NCBI GenBank assembly: GCA_035642535.1
Contig: DASQSE010000016.1
Span: 1 to 64,000, forward strand
From: Jatrophihabitans sp035642535
GTDB taxonomy: Bacteria; Actinomycetota; Actinomycetes; Mycobacteriales; Jatrophihabitantaceae
Direction: 5' to 3'
Length of the DNA stretch: 64,000 nt
This document shows, piece by piece, positions 17,110 to 26,288 of the stretch (within the stretch, counting starts at the first letter, position 1; each line of letters starts with the position of its first letter). Position numbers and translations under genes: made by a program. Below the pieces are notes generated by a model. That model saw only the letters and a list, made by a program, of their open reading frames with translations. It was not told where the DNA came from and searched no databases.

Positions 17110-17700
17110 TCAGCTCGCCGGCCGGTAGCGACACACCTGGACACCTGTGGCAGTCGTGGTTGCCGAAACCAACTCGAACGTGCGGGCCTCGCCGTCGACG
17201 GGGAACAGCGTCTTGCCGCCGCCGAGGGTGATGGGTTCGATCATCAGGACGAGTTCGTCGACCAACCCGGCGACCAGCAAGGAGCGGACCAGCGAAAGAC
17301 TGCCGTAGATGTAGATGTCGTCGCCCGGCTTCTCCCGGAGCGCCGCCACGGTGTCGACGAGTTCAGTGCTGCGGATGATCGTCGTCGGCGTCCAGGTCAG
17401 ATCGCTCTCGGTCAGCGTGTCCGACACGACGTACTTCTGGGTGCGGTTGATCCAATCGGAGAAGGGGTCGCCGCTGCGCTCGGGCCACGCCGTGGCCGAA
17501 ACCTGGTAGGTGCGCCGGCCCTGCAGCAGGGCCCCGCCGCGGGCGGCGAACTCGCCGATGACGCCGCCCATGACCTCCGGATCGAAGAAGCGCCCCGACC
17601 AGCCGCCGTGCCGGAACCCTCCGCTGGTGTCCTCCTCCGGACCGCCGGGCGCCTGAACGACGCCGTCCAGGCTCATGAACTCGCTCACCACGACTCGCAT
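17110..17700 (-). CDS. dihydrofolate reductase-like (RibD C-terminal fold) protein, 196 aa
   Basis: The start MRVVVSEFMSLDGVVQAPGG is diagnostic for the DHFR-like group of actinobacterial RibD_C proteins. The NADPH-binding fold is supported by GGALLQGRRTYQV and IYIYGSLSLVRSLLVAGLVDEL, and the LVLMIEPITLGGGKTLFP strand closes the domain. It is probably an NAD(P)H-dependent reductase of unknown substrate, not folate metabolism proper. The ATG at 17700 has GGGGA about 7 bases upstream; the ATG at 17706 is too close to it. The stop is 2 bases past the metalloprotease gene's stop, so the two genes converge. Confidence 0.9.
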   Translation of the reverse strand: MRVVVSEFMSLDGVVQAPGGPEEDTSGGFRHGGWSGRFFDPEVMGGVIGEFAARGGALLQGRRTYQVSATAWPERSGDPFSDWINRTQKYVVSDTLTESDLTWTPTTIIRSTELVDTVAALREKPGDDIYIYGSLSLVRSLLVAGLVDELVLMIEPITLGGGKTLFPVDGEARTFELVSATTTATGVQVCRYRPAS

Positions 17701-17995
17701 CGTCATTCCCCATTCGCTCGCGCAGCCACCATCGGTATGTGGACGCCCGACAGCGACGAAACTCATCGTCACACGCCGCAACAGACCATACGGTCATGCG
17801 CCGTCGTCACGTGCGCATTCGTCGTGGCGATCTCGGGCGAATCTGTCCCGATGACGCCCGAATCCGCACAAGATCAACGGAACGAGACCTGTCGATTCCC
17901 GGCGGACATCGGCCTATTGACTCGTCCGACCGAAGCCGTCAACGTTCTCACTACCGTCATGATCGGGTCTGTTGCAGCACACGGGGGTGGTAGAC

Positions 17996-18715
17996 ATGGA
18001 TCTTCGCAGGACTGGTCAGATCTTCGGCTGGCTGTTCATCGGGACATTCATCACGAGCATCCCGGCTCGGCTCCTGTTCATCCACGGAGTAGGTGCGAGC
18101 TGGACCGACATGCACTTCGTCTCCGGGGAAACCTCCACCGCGAGCCTGAAGTGGGGCGCGGTCCTCGAGTTCGGCCTGATCGTCACCCAGATCGGAACCG
18201 CGGTCGTCATCTATCCGCTGGCCAGGCGGCAGAGCGAAACGGTCTCGCTCGGATACGTCACCGCCCGCGTCATGGAGTCCGTCTTCGCCGCGATCGGCAT
18301 CATGAGCATGCTCTCGGTCGTGTCCGTTATTGATGCATTGGGCGGCACAACTGGCAGCGGAGTCACGGCCCTCAACACGCAAGGCAACTCGCTGGTGCAC
18401 ACCTATGAGTGGGCCTTCGAGTGGGGGCCCGGACTTGTGGCCGGCATCGGGAACGGCGTGCTGCTGGGCTACCTGATGTACAGATCGGCGCTCGTCCCGC
18501 CGCGCATGGCGCTATTGGGTCTCATCGGCGGGCCCATCCTGATGCTCTCGTTCGTGATGATCCTGACCGGCGTCTACAAGAACGGAGAGGGACCTTCCGG
18601 CCTGCTGACGCTCCCGGAGGCCGCGTGGGAGCTGTCGCTCGGCATCTACTGCGCGTGGAAGGGCTTCCGCTCGTCGAGCCCCATCGCCCGACCCGAGATG
18701 GCGATGGCGCAGTGA
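17996..18715 (+). CDS. DUF4386-family multi-pass membrane protein, 239 aa
   Basis: The N-terminus RTGQIFGWLFIGTFITSIPA is characteristic of DUF4386 proteins, which have six or seven membrane helices. Helices can be placed near residues 9-28, 52-75, 85-110, 140-160, 165-190 and 205-220. The function of the family is unknown. ATG at 17996 with GGGGGTGG upstream. Confidence 0.8.
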   Translation: MDLRRTGQIFGWLFIGTFITSIPARLLFIHGVGASWTDMHFVSGETSTASLKWGAVLEFGLIVTQIGTAVVIYPLARRQSETVSLGYVTARVMESVFAAIGIMSMLSVVSVIDALGGTTGSGVTALNTQGNSLVHTYEWAFEWGPGLVAGIGNGVLLGYLMYRSALVPPRMALLGLIGGPILMLSFVMILTGVYKNGEGPSGLLTLPEAAWELSLGIYCAWKGFRSSSPIARPEMAMAQ

Positions 18716-18833
18716 CCACTATTGCCGCCTGACATCCGCATCGGTTCCTGAGACCACACAAATCCTGCAAGTCGTATCTAGGGCGTCGATGTATATCCTT
18801 CGCCGCGATGTACGGCGTAGAGATGGTCGTTAG

Positions 18834-19031
18834 CGGGCAGTCGGCCCGGGTGTCCACCGTCGCGACGCTCAATCCCAGGCACAGGTACCTGTCGCCGCCC
18901 GGCGCGCGCCGCTTGTCGGCAGTCCGGCGACGCCCATCACCTGGGTCACCGCTCCCGCCTGGTCCCTCGGCACTCTCGCGGTGAGCTACTTCTACTTCTG
19001 GCGCAGTTACGAGGAGCACGGCAATGTCTAA
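18834..19031 (+). pseudogene. truncated membrane-protein C-terminus overlapping the UPF0182 start
   Basis: Within the 300-base gap before the UPF0182 gene, one frame reads TPITWVTAPAWSLGTLAVSY followed by FYFWRSYEEHGNV and a TAA at 19029-19031, which overlaps the next gene's ATG at 19024 by eight bases. The composition, a membrane helix and the tight overlap look like the real end of a gene in an operon. No start codon exists between the upstream stop at 18831 and this segment, so the gene has lost its 5' part. Its parent family was not recognised. Confidence 0.35.
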
Positions 19032-21882
19032 GGCACCCACCAGCCCGTCGGCGACGGGCAAGCCGGCGCCGCCTGAATCCGAGACGGAGACCGACACCAA
19101 GACCAAGACCAAGACAGCGGAGCAGACCGCGGTCGTCAACGACGTCGCGTTCCTGAAGCGGGTAACCCTCCGGCGCGCTCTCAAACGTTGGGGCATTCGC
19201 CTGTGCATCGCTGCGGTCGGCCTGGTTGTCCTCTGGTCGCTGTTGGCGGTGGTGGCCCGAATCGCCACCACCTACATGTGGTTCGACTCGGTACACGACG
19301 GCGCTGTGTACCGGACCACGCTCGAGGCTCAGATCGCGCTGTTCTGCATCTTCGGCGCACTCGGCGGGCTCGTGGGTGGCCTGACGCTGCTGGCCCTGCG
19401 CCGCATGCGGTCGCTTCTCCAGTTCTCTGCGGAGGGCGACGACACCTTCCGCTGGCTGTTCCGCAAGCACGAACCGCGCATTTGGCGAGTTCTCCTACTC
19501 CTCGCAGTGGTCATCCCGGGGATCCTGATCGGGCAGCGCGCAGCCGCGGGTTGGCAGACGTACCTGCTCTGGAGCCACGCCGCGCCATGGCACGTGACGG
19601 ACCCGTTGTTCCACAAGGACATCTCGTTCTTCGTCGAGGTCAATCCCTTCCACCTCATGGTCGTGGCCCTGCTTTCGCAGGCCATCGTGTACGGCCTTTG
19701 GATCGCCGTAATAGCCGGCTTCTGGTACGGAGCGTGGCAGACCAAGAAGGGCAGCCAGAAGGTCAGCAGCGGCTTCGTCAGGCTGACGTCGCTGCTGCTG
19801 GCCGGGTACTTGGTGCTCAAGGCAGTCAACTACTGGATGTCCCGATACGCCGTCACCACCTCGCAGCGAGGACCCGTGACGGGGCCGTCGTACACCGACG
19901 TCCACGCGGCGGTGCCGAGCAAGTACGTCATGATGGCCATCGCCATCGTGTGCGCCGTGGCATTGGTCGCGGCCCCACTCTTCGCCGGCCGCGTCCGCGC
20001 GCTCAGCGGCGTCGGGGTGCTGGCCGGCGCCGTGTGTGTGATGGTCGTCGCCGCAGGGGTGATCGGCTCTGCCTGGCCGGGCCTGGTGTCCCACTTCCGC
20101 GAGGGACCGAGTGCCGCGAAGGTCGACCTCGGCGAGATCGCCGACAACCAGAAGGCCACCCTCGCAGCGTTCGGCCTCGCCGGAGACGTCAATACGCTTC
20201 CGTACGACCCGTCCAAGACCGTCAACGGCGCGGCACTTGTGCAGCAGGCCCGCCGGACCGCTCAGGTGTCGTTGATCGATCCGAACCAGCTGTCGCCGAC
20301 GTTCAACGTGGAGCAGCAGTACCAGGCCTACTACGGCTTCAAGTCGACGCTGGACAACGGCAACTACAGCATCGACGGACATCAGCAGGACGTGGTCCTC
20401 GCGACGCGCGAGCTGACCACCAGCGGAGTCCCCCACCCGAGCTGGGTCAACAACCATCTCGTGTACACACATGGGTACGGCGTCGTGGCAGCGCCCACCA
20501 CCAAGGTCAATCCCAAGACCGAGAGCCCGGTGTTCCTGGACGGCGGGATGCCACCGAGTCAGCAGATTCCCGTCACTCGACCTCAGATCTACTTCGGGCA
20601 GGCGTTCGGCGCATCGTCGTACTCGATCGTGGGCCAGCCCGCCGGCAGCCAAGAGAAGCTCGAGTTCGACCATCCGGGTCACAACGGGTCGTCGAACTCG
20701 GCGCACACGACCTACCAGGGAGACGGCGGGATCCCGATCGGCTCGACCTTGCGTCGGTTCCTGTTCGCGGTCCAGCTACACGACCCGAACATCCTGTTCA
20801 GCTCCGAGCTCAACAGCGCCTCGCAGATCCTCACGGTGCGCGACCCGCGAGCCAGGGTCGCCAAGGTGGCCCCTTGGCTGACCCTGGACGGCGATGTCTA
20901 CCCGGCAGTGGTCAACGGGCAGATCAAGTGGATCGTCGACGGCTACACGAGTTCAGCCGCCTATCCGGACTCGCAGCTCGTCAACCTGCACACGGCCAGC
21001 GCGACCACCCTGACGGCGAACGGATCGTCGGTCGCGCAGCCGAACCAACAGGTCAACTACCTGCAGAACTCGGTGAAGGCCGTCGTCGACGCGTACACCG
21101 GCAAGGTGACGCTGTACGAGTGGAACCAGACCCAACATCCGGACCAGCTGCTCAAGGCATGGGAATCGGTCTACCCCGGCCTGGTGCAGCCACAGTCCAG
21201 CATTCCGTCGGCCATGCTGCCGCAGCTGCGCTATCCCACGGACCTGTTCAACGTGCAGCGCTACCTGCTGGCGAAATACCATGTGCCGCACCCGGCGGAC
21301 TTCTACAGCGGCAACGACTTCTGGACGGTGCCGTCCGACCCGTCCGTCGCCGCCTCCGTGACGATCAACTCGACGTCTACTCGGGGCACGTCCAACTTGC
21401 CGCTGCCCGCGAAGTACATGTCGATGTCGCCCGACGGGATTAGCCCGCAGCAGTACTCGCTGTCCAGCCCGATGGTGACGCTCAACGGACGACAGCTCGC
21501 CTCCTTCGTTTACGTCAACTCCCAACCGGGGCCGGACTACGGAAAGTTCACCGTGTTGGACTTCCCGTCAGCGTCGGGAGGCGAGTCGCCCTCCCAGGTG
21601 CAGAACGACATCGAGTCGGACACCAAGATCACGAAGGCGCTGACGCTGCAGCGTGGTGGTAACTCGAAGGTGGTGGTCGGCGACCTGGAGGCCGTTCCGG
21701 TGGCCGGGCGCCTGCTGTACGTGGAGCCTGTCTACACCCAGTCGAGCGGCGGCGCGTCGTTCCCGATCCTGCGTCACGTCATCGCGCTGTACGCCAACGG
21801 TGACCCGTCGTTCGACAACAGTCTGGGATCGGCCATCAGGGACGCCATCGATTCGGCGGACGGGGCCAGCCCGCCAGGGTGA
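19024..21882 (+). CDS. UPF0182 family giant membrane protein, 952 aa
   Basis: This actinobacterial and cyanobacterial family (COG1615) has an N-terminal bundle of about seven helices and a large outside domain. Here residues 1-40 are a hydrophilic tail rich in Thr and Lys from a 6-base DNA repeat (accaag, 19095-19112). Helices are at about 58-80, 105-125, 165-182, 210-232, 255-270, 300-318 and 335-352. The outer part (360-950) contains family landmarks such as HLVYTHGYG, RPQIYFGQAF and TLRRFLFAVQL. Function is unknown, although membrane stress or envelope roles are often guessed. Length is normal for the family. The start overlaps the end of a truncated upstream frame. Confidence 0.93.
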   Translation: MSKAPTSPSATGKPAPPESETETDTKTKTKTAEQTAVVNDVAFLKRVTLRRALKRWGIRLCIAAVGLVVLWSLLAVVARIATTYMWFDSVHDGAVYRTTLEAQIALFCIFGALGGLVGGLTLLALRRMRSLLQFSAEGDDTFRWLFRKHEPRIWRVLLLLAVVIPGILIGQRAAAGWQTYLLWSHAAPWHVTDPLFHKDISFFVEVNPFHLMVVALLSQAIVYGLWIAVIAGFWYGAWQTKKGSQKVSSGFVRLTSLLLAGYLVLKAVNYWMSRYAVTTSQRGPVTGPSYTDVHAAVPSKYVMMAIAIVCAVALVAAPLFAGRVRALSGVGVLAGAVCVMVVAAGVIGSAWPGLVSHFREGPSAAKVDLGEIADNQKATLAAFGLAGDVNTLPYDPSKTVNGAALVQQARRTAQVSLIDPNQLSPTFNVEQQYQAYYGFKSTLDNGNYSIDGHQQDVVLATRELTTSGVPHPSWVNNHLVYTHGYGVVAAPTTKVNPKTESPVFLDGGMPPSQQIPVTRPQIYFGQAFGASSYSIVGQPAGSQEKLEFDHPGHNGSSNSAHTTYQGDGGIPIGSTLRRFLFAVQLHDPNILFSSELNSASQILTVRDPRARVAKVAPWLTLDGDVYPAVVNGQIKWIVDGYTSSAAYPDSQLVNLHTASATTLTANGSSVAQPNQQVNYLQNSVKAVVDAYTGKVTLYEWNQTQHPDQLLKAWESVYPGLVQPQSSIPSAMLPQLRYPTDLFNVQRYLLAKYHVPHPADFYSGNDFWTVPSDPSVAASVTINSTSTRGTSNLPLPAKYMSMSPDGISPQQYSLSSPMVTLNGRQLASFVYVNSQPGPDYGKFTVLDFPSASGGESPSQVQNDIESDTKITKALTLQRGGNSKVVVGDLEAVPVAGRLLYVEPVYTQSSGGASFPILRHVIALYANGDPSFDNSLGSAIRDAIDSADGASPPG

Positions 21883-21956
21883 CGCCGCACGCCTGCAACC
21901 TCACGCGCTCGCCACCACGTCCCCATTGGTAGGGACGCGACCGCGAGGAGCGCAAC

Positions 21957-22991
21957 GTGCCCGTTGCGCCGTCCCTGCCGGGGTTGCTGACATTGGCGGT
22001 GAACCTGATGAGCAGATTCGAAGAACAAGTGTCCCGTCTGCATGACCAGATTCGTGCCCGCCGGCGCTGGGCAGTGCCCGCGCTCGCTGCCGCCGGCGTG
22101 GCTGTCGTGGCCGTCGTGGGTTCGCTCGTCGTGTTCGGCGGGTCGCCATCTCCCAAGGAGCGCCCGCCGGCGGGGAGCACCGACGCCTTGCCGACCGCCC
22201 AGTCCAAGCACCCACAACGCGACGCGACGCGCACGGCGCGAACCCTGATCGCGAACGCGACCGTCCTGCCCGGCGCACGGCCCGTCGGACGGAAACCTGT
22301 CGCCGCCCTGGAAGCCGGCCAGGCGGTAGCCGGACCGAAGAACAAGACGGTCTGGCGCCATGCGTTCTGGACCGCACCGGGCAAGGTCATGGCAGCGCTC
22401 GACTACCTCAAGGCCCATGCTCCGGACGGGATGAAGCAGCGCGGATCGAGCACGTCACGCGGCGGGGCCGGCCCCACCGTCCATGGCCTCGCGTTCGGCG
22501 AGACGACATGGCGGCCGTACAACGTGCATTGGTGGGTGAATTTCAGTGTCACGCCGTTCCACAGCGGCGTCGCGGTGGCGGCCTACGCGGAAGTGATCTG
22601 GGCGCCGTACCGCTCGCGACATGACTTGGTGCCGTCATCGGTGACGTCGGTGAACGTCACTGTCGTCACGCCGCTTCACCAGGGCGAACCCGCGCTGCAT
22701 AAGAAGCTCACCGGCGGCGCCGCGCGGGCGCTTGCCGGCGCGGTGAACCAGCTGCCCCGGACGAACCCCGTCGGCCCGATCCCCTGCCCGCTCGGCGAAA
22801 ACCTGTCCGACACGCTCGTCTTCCGCAGCTCGGGACCGACCGCGCAGGTGAAGGTGGACCTGGCCGGCTGCGCCAGCAGCACCTTCCGGCTCGGCCACCG
22901 CCAGCCCATCCAACTGGCGGATCCCACCGGGCTGCACAACACGATCATGACCGCGCTCGGCCTGCCGAAGAACTACGGCCGCCCAGGCTGA
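21957..22991 (+). CDS. membrane-anchored hypothetical protein, about 344 aa
   Basis: A single anchor (WAVPALAAAGVAVVAVVGSL, about residues 38-60) follows a short cytoplasmic region with a coiled part FEEQVSRLHDQIRARRR. The outside part has strand-rich sequence with NVHWWVNFSVTPFHSGVAVA and VNVTVVTPLHQ. This layout is common to anti-sigma or periplasmic sensor-like proteins, but no sigma gene lies beside it. GTG 21957 has GAGGAG 6 bases upstream; ATG 22008 is the alternative. It could be co-transcribed with UPF0182 (74-base gap). Confidence 0.6.
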   Translation: MPVAPSLPGLLTLAVNLMSRFEEQVSRLHDQIRARRRWAVPALAAAGVAVVAVVGSLVVFGGSPSPKERPPAGSTDALPTAQSKHPQRDATRTARTLIANATVLPGARPVGRKPVAALEAGQAVAGPKNKTVWRHAFWTAPGKVMAALDYLKAHAPDGMKQRGSSTSRGGAGPTVHGLAFGETTWRPYNVHWWVNFSVTPFHSGVAVAAYAEVIWAPYRSRHDLVPSSVTSVNVTVVTPLHQGEPALHKKLTGGAARALAGAVNQLPRTNPVGPIPCPLGENLSDTLVFRSSGPTAQVKVDLAGCASSTFRLGHRQPIQLADPTGLHNTIMTALGLPKNYGRPG

Positions 22992-23048
22992 GGTCGGACC
23001 AACCGCCGAGACGTGCACACTCGCGTCAGGTTCGGGTATTGCATCGGT

Positions 23049-23456
23049 ATGGACAACGCGCCGCGCACCTTCTCCTTCGCCTTCGAGGACCGCTACCGGC
23101 TCCCGGCGCTGCTCTTCGGCGTAACGCCCGAGCGCACCGGCATCGTCATCGACGCCGGGCAGCTTCGCGTCCGGTTCGGCCTGTGGCGGATCGCCACCGA
23201 ACTGAGCAACATCACGTCGGTGACGGCCACCGGACCGTACCGGTTCCTCAAGACCGCCGGCCCGGCCCGGCTCGCTGTCACCGACCGCGGCCTGACCTTC
23301 GCGACCAATTCGCAGGCCGGCGTTGAGATGACGTTTGCGACACCCATCCGCGGCATCGATCCGGCCGGGGTGATCCGGCATCCGAACCTGACGCTGACCC
23401 CGGACGACGTGGCCGGATTTGCTGCGGCGCTGGCGGCACCTGGATCGGCGCCCTGA
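23049..23456 (+). CDS. conserved hypothetical protein, about 135 aa
   Basis: A small all-beta protein, starting MDNAPRTFSFAFEDRYRLPA and holding strands such as GIVIDAGQLRVRFGLWRIAT and LTLTPDDVAGFAAAL at the end. It resembles a lineage of actinobacterial proteins of unknown function related to PH-like domains. The ATG at 23049 is preferred over the GTG frame start at 23013 because homology-like sequence begins there. No membrane or signal segment. Confidence 0.6.
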   Translation: MDNAPRTFSFAFEDRYRLPALLFGVTPERTGIVIDAGQLRVRFGLWRIATELSNITSVTATGPYRFLKTAGPARLAVTDRGLTFATNSQAGVEMTFATPIRGIDPAGVIRHPNLTLTPDDVAGFAAALAAPGSAP

Positions 23457-23488
23457 CCCGCGAGAGACCCCTCGAGCGCTCGTGCGCT

Positions 23489-24775
23489 TCAGGACCGGGA
23501 TCGTCCCACGGACTCGATCACGTCGGCGCCGCGCCGAAGGCCGCCGCGCTCATGAATCGCGGCGCCGAGGGTGCGCATTCGCTCGCGCAGCACGGCGTCC
23601 GCGAGAAGTGCGTCCACCGCCTCGAGGAACTCGTCGTCGCTGAATGAGTAGGTCGGCAGGCGACGGCCGAAGCCGAGTTCGGCGACACGTTGTGCGTTGT
23701 CGTACTGGTCCCAGAACAGCGGCAGGACGATCATCGGCTTGCCGAAGTGCAGCGTCTCGGTGGTCGTGTTGTTGCCGCCGTGCGTGATCACCAGATCCAC
23801 CTCAGGGATGATCGAGGTCTGCGGGAGCATTGCTGCGCCGATCATGTTTGCGCCGAGCGTGAGCTGTTCCGCGCGCGGGCCCATGCTCACGATCACCCGA
23901 TGCCGCGTCTTCGCGAGCAGGTCGATGAGGCGTTGCATCAACGCCACGTCCGCCGCGCCGAGTGAACCGAGTGACAGGTAGATGAGCCCACCGTCGCCGT
24001 TCTCGAACGAGCGCGGCCGCGTCCAGGGCTCGTCGGTCGCCCGCACGCTGGAGTCCATCCGATGCCATGTGCCGTCGAGGGGACGCAGGTTGAGGTAGTC
24101 CGCCTCGGCGGGATAGACGTACAGGTTCGCTGCGGTCGAGGTGTGGACGAACTCGAGGTCGGGTAGCGGCGGCGCGCCCTGCTCCCGAACCCAATCGTTG
24201 AAGTCGGTCCACATCGCCCGGTGGGTGCGTTCGAACTCGGCGCGATAGGCGGCCCAGCCGCTCCGGTCGTCGGCCGGGTAACCGGAGAAGCGCGGCGCAA
24301 TACCTTCACCCGGAATCTCGAGCGGGTTGCACGACACGATCCGCACCCACGGCGCGGGCGAGGTCATCAGCGCCGGAAATGTCACCACGTTGTCCTCGAC
24401 GATCACGCTCGGACGCACCGCGTCGATGATCGAGCGCAGCTGCGCCTCGCAGTAGCGCGCGCCGTCGATGAGCGCCTGATAGGTCGGCTGAATGAACGTC
24501 GACAGTTGCTCGATCGTCGGCTTGCGGAACTCCGGCGCCGTGTCTGCGATGAACTCGGTCCAGAACTGGCCGGCGTCCTCGGCGGCCCCTTCCACCGGCG
24601 CCGCAAGGTCGACCAGTCGCTCGTCGAAGCCGTACGGCTCGAGCCGGCCCCGCCAGGAGGACTCGGCGGCGAACACGACGCGGTGACCGCGGCCAAGGAG
24701 CACGTTGCCCAGGCCGATGCACTGGTTGGTCGGGCCGTATGCGGACTCGGGCATGAACAGGACGGTCAAGGCCAT
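23489..24775 (-). CDS. GT1-family (MGT/UGT-like) glycosyltransferase, 428 aa
   Basis: The protein transfers a sugar from an NDP-sugar to a small hydrophobic acceptor. The N-terminal domain has GPTNQCIGLGNVLLGRGHRV (residues about 14-33), normal for acceptor-binding GT-B halves. The C-terminal donor site is VDLVITHGGNNTTTE followed by FGKPMIVLPLFWDQYDNAQR, the expected His-Gly-Gly and Trp-Asp-Gln box, though a Thr-rich loop replaces the usual Ser-rich one. Length is normal. A role in macrolide or lipid glycosylation, or self-protection, fits this family. No biosynthetic cluster is next to it. Confidence 0.9.
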   Translation of the reverse strand: MALTVLFMPESAYGPTNQCIGLGNVLLGRGHRVVFAAESSWRGRLEPYGFDERLVDLAAPVEGAAEDAGQFWTEFIADTAPEFRKPTIEQLSTFIQPTYQALIDGARYCEAQLRSIIDAVRPSVIVEDNVVTFPALMTSPAPWVRIVSCNPLEIPGEGIAPRFSGYPADDRSGWAAYRAEFERTHRAMWTDFNDWVREQGAPPLPDLEFVHTSTAANLYVYPAEADYLNLRPLDGTWHRMDSSVRATDEPWTRPRSFENGDGGLIYLSLGSLGAADVALMQRLIDLLAKTRHRVIVSMGPRAEQLTLGANMIGAAMLPQTSIIPEVDLVITHGGNNTTTETLHFGKPMIVLPLFWDQYDNAQRVAELGFGRRLPTYSFSDDEFLEAVDALLADAVLRERMRTLGAAIHERGGLRRGADVIESVGRSRS

Positions 24776-24853
24776 GTCGCGACGATAGGGTCCCGAGCAC
24801 GCTCTCCCCTAGACCCTGGCTTGCTCCGTGCGCGTGAAGCGCAACTCCCGTTG

Positions 24854-25219
24854 TCACGGAGGGCCTTCGGCCGCTGGCGATGTCCGCGTCACGAGCGCGA
24901 CGCGCGGCCGGCAGCCGGGCAGATCCGAGCCCTTGACTCGTACCAGCGCATCGACGTTCAGCGGCGGCGGACCGGGCGCTACCAGCCCGTCCGATCCGAC
25001 CGGCACCGCGCGCCGGTCCGGGCGCTTCCGCTCCGGAACGGCGATCGTCACCGGCACAGCAACGAGCGAGTACGGCTGGACAGTCACCGTGATCCGACCG
25101 TTCGTCGTGCATGTCTCGTTCCCGCGCTCGACGAGCTGACTGACGCGCAGCAACGGCAGACGGACTAGCCGTCGAGGATTCGCTCGGCCCATTGCGCCCG
25201 GTACGCCGGCGCCTCCCAC
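24854..25219 (-). pseudogene. possible C-terminal remnant of a secreted beta-domain protein
   Basis: One frame on the minus strand reads LRVSQLVERGNETCTTNG, then GRITVTVQPYSLVAVPVTI, which looks like the closing strands of a secreted glycoside-hydrolase-like or adhesin beta domain. The first 15 residues overlap the SnoaL-like gene at 25165 in a different frame and are not credible. No start or signal peptide is seen, so it may be a leftover or noise. Coding support is the strand pattern alone. Confidence 0.3.
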
Positions 25220-25542
25220 GGCTCGCAGATATAGATCCGTTCGCGGCAGATGAGACCGTCACGTACGTCCAGGATCGCCGCTACCGGGTGCGGCACGTCG
25301 CCGTCGATGAACATCGTCAGCTCCACGGCAACGCGGTCTTCTGCACCGAACCAACGTTCCATTCGGAAATGCGTCGGACGACCCGGGTACGCGTTGCGAG
25401 ACGCGGTGATGGCCGATCGGCCACGGATGCGCTCGCCGCTCTGCACGTACTCCAAGGTGGCGTCGTCCGTGTAGAGCTCCGCTGCGGCGCTGTTGTCGAT
25501 GCCGATCGACTCGAAGTGTTGCCGCAATGTCTCTTCGTCCAT
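25165..25542 (-). CDS. SnoaL-like NTF2-fold protein, 125 aa
   Basis: The NTF2 pattern is present: MDEETLRQHFESIGIDNSAA, AAELYTDDATLEYVQSGERI, the RGRSAITASRNAYPG loop, and a strand pair VAVELTMFIDGDVPHPVAAI with the ligand-facing DVRDGLICRERIYICEPWEA end. These proteins act as isomerases, cyclases or binders. The ATG at 25542 is favoured over the GTG one codon earlier, with GGGGGCG 3-9 bases upstream. Divergent from the gene at 25704, with which it may share control. Confidence 0.8.
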   Translation of the reverse strand: MDEETLRQHFESIGIDNSAAAELYTDDATLEYVQSGERIRGRSAITASRNAYPGRPTHFRMERWFGAEDRVAVELTMFIDGDVPHPVAAILDVRDGLICRERIYICEPWEAPAYRAQWAERILDG

Positions 25543-25703
25543 CACGCCCCCGATCGCCGGAACCCATCCTCCACCACGTCAACGCCATCCGGAGTCGCTC
25601 TCTTTACCGTCCGAACCACGAATTTTCAGTCACGGCGTCGAAACGGCGCGGGCTCGATCGACGCGTGAGTAACGGCCAAGCTCACTACAGGAGGATTACC
25701 GAA

Positions 25704-26228
25704 ATGAAGATCATCAATCTGGGTCACGCGGAAGGGCTCCCCCCGGTGGATTGGACCGCCGTTGTCGACAAGCTCGATGCAGGCTCGGGGCCGGCTCCGG
25801 ATGCGGTGAACGCCCGCACGACGTGGCTATCCACCGTCAACGAGGACGGCAGCCCGCATGTCACTGCGGTCGGTGCCCTCTGGGTGGACGGCGCGTTCTG
25901 GTTCCAAACTGGCGACGGGACACGCAAAGGGCGCAACGTCACGCGCGATCCACGGTGTTCGATCGCGGTGTCGATCCGCGACGCGGACGTCGTCGTCGAG
26001 GGTGAAGCGGTGCGGGTGTCCGAGCCAGGCACGGTGGCGCGGCTTGCGAAGGCGTGGGCGGACCAAGGGTGGCCCGCGCAGCCCGACGAGAGCGGCACTG
26101 GCATCACAGCGCCGTTCAATGCACCGTCGCAAGGACCGCCGCCGTGGCACGTGTATCGCATCGAGCCACGCTCGGCGACGGTGGTCTTGGCGGCGGAGCC
26201 CGGCGGCCTGACCCGCTTCCAGTTCTGA
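25704..26228 (+). CDS. pyridoxamine-5'-phosphate-oxidase-fold flavin/F420-type protein, 174 aa
   Basis: The split-barrel pattern is evident: TTWLSTVNEDGSPHVTAVGA (about 35-55), ALWVDGAFWFQTGDGTRKGR (about 55-75), NVTRDPRCSIAVSIRDADVV (75-95), then a VEGEAVRV strand. It is typical of actinobacterial enzymes that use FMN or F420 to reduce or oxidise small compounds. The ATG at 25704 has an excellent CAGGAGGA site about 9 bases upstream. The convergent neighbour is separated by a strong hairpin. Confidence 0.87.
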   Translation: MKIINLGHAEGLPPVDWTAVVDKLDAGSGPAPDAVNARTTWLSTVNEDGSPHVTAVGALWVDGAFWFQTGDGTRKGRNVTRDPRCSIAVSIRDADVVVEGEAVRVSEPGTVARLAKAWADQGWPAQPDESGTGITAPFNAPSQGPPPWHVYRIEPRSATVVLAAEPGGLTRFQF

Positions 26229-26240
26229 CTCTGCCCGCGC

Positions 26241-26271
26241 GAGGGCGACGCCGGCGCAAGGCGTCGCCCTC
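26241..26271. terminator. bidirectional hairpin terminator
   Basis: A perfect 12-base stem, GAGGGCGACGCC with GGCGTCGCCCTC, encloses the 7-base loop GGCGCAA (26253-26259). It lies between the convergent genes ending at 26228 (+) and 26289 (-). There is no T-run, as is usual in high-GC actinobacteria, where stem stability alone may stop RNA polymerase on either strand. Confidence 0.75.
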
Positions 26272-26288
26272 GTCCGTGCACCCGTTGG

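Noticed and set aside
23489..26228. A secondary-metabolite cluster (glycosyltransferase, SnoaL-like, PPOX-fold protein)
   Set aside because: No polyketide synthase, peptide synthetase, terpene or tailoring oxygenase is present, so the grouping is probably coincidental.
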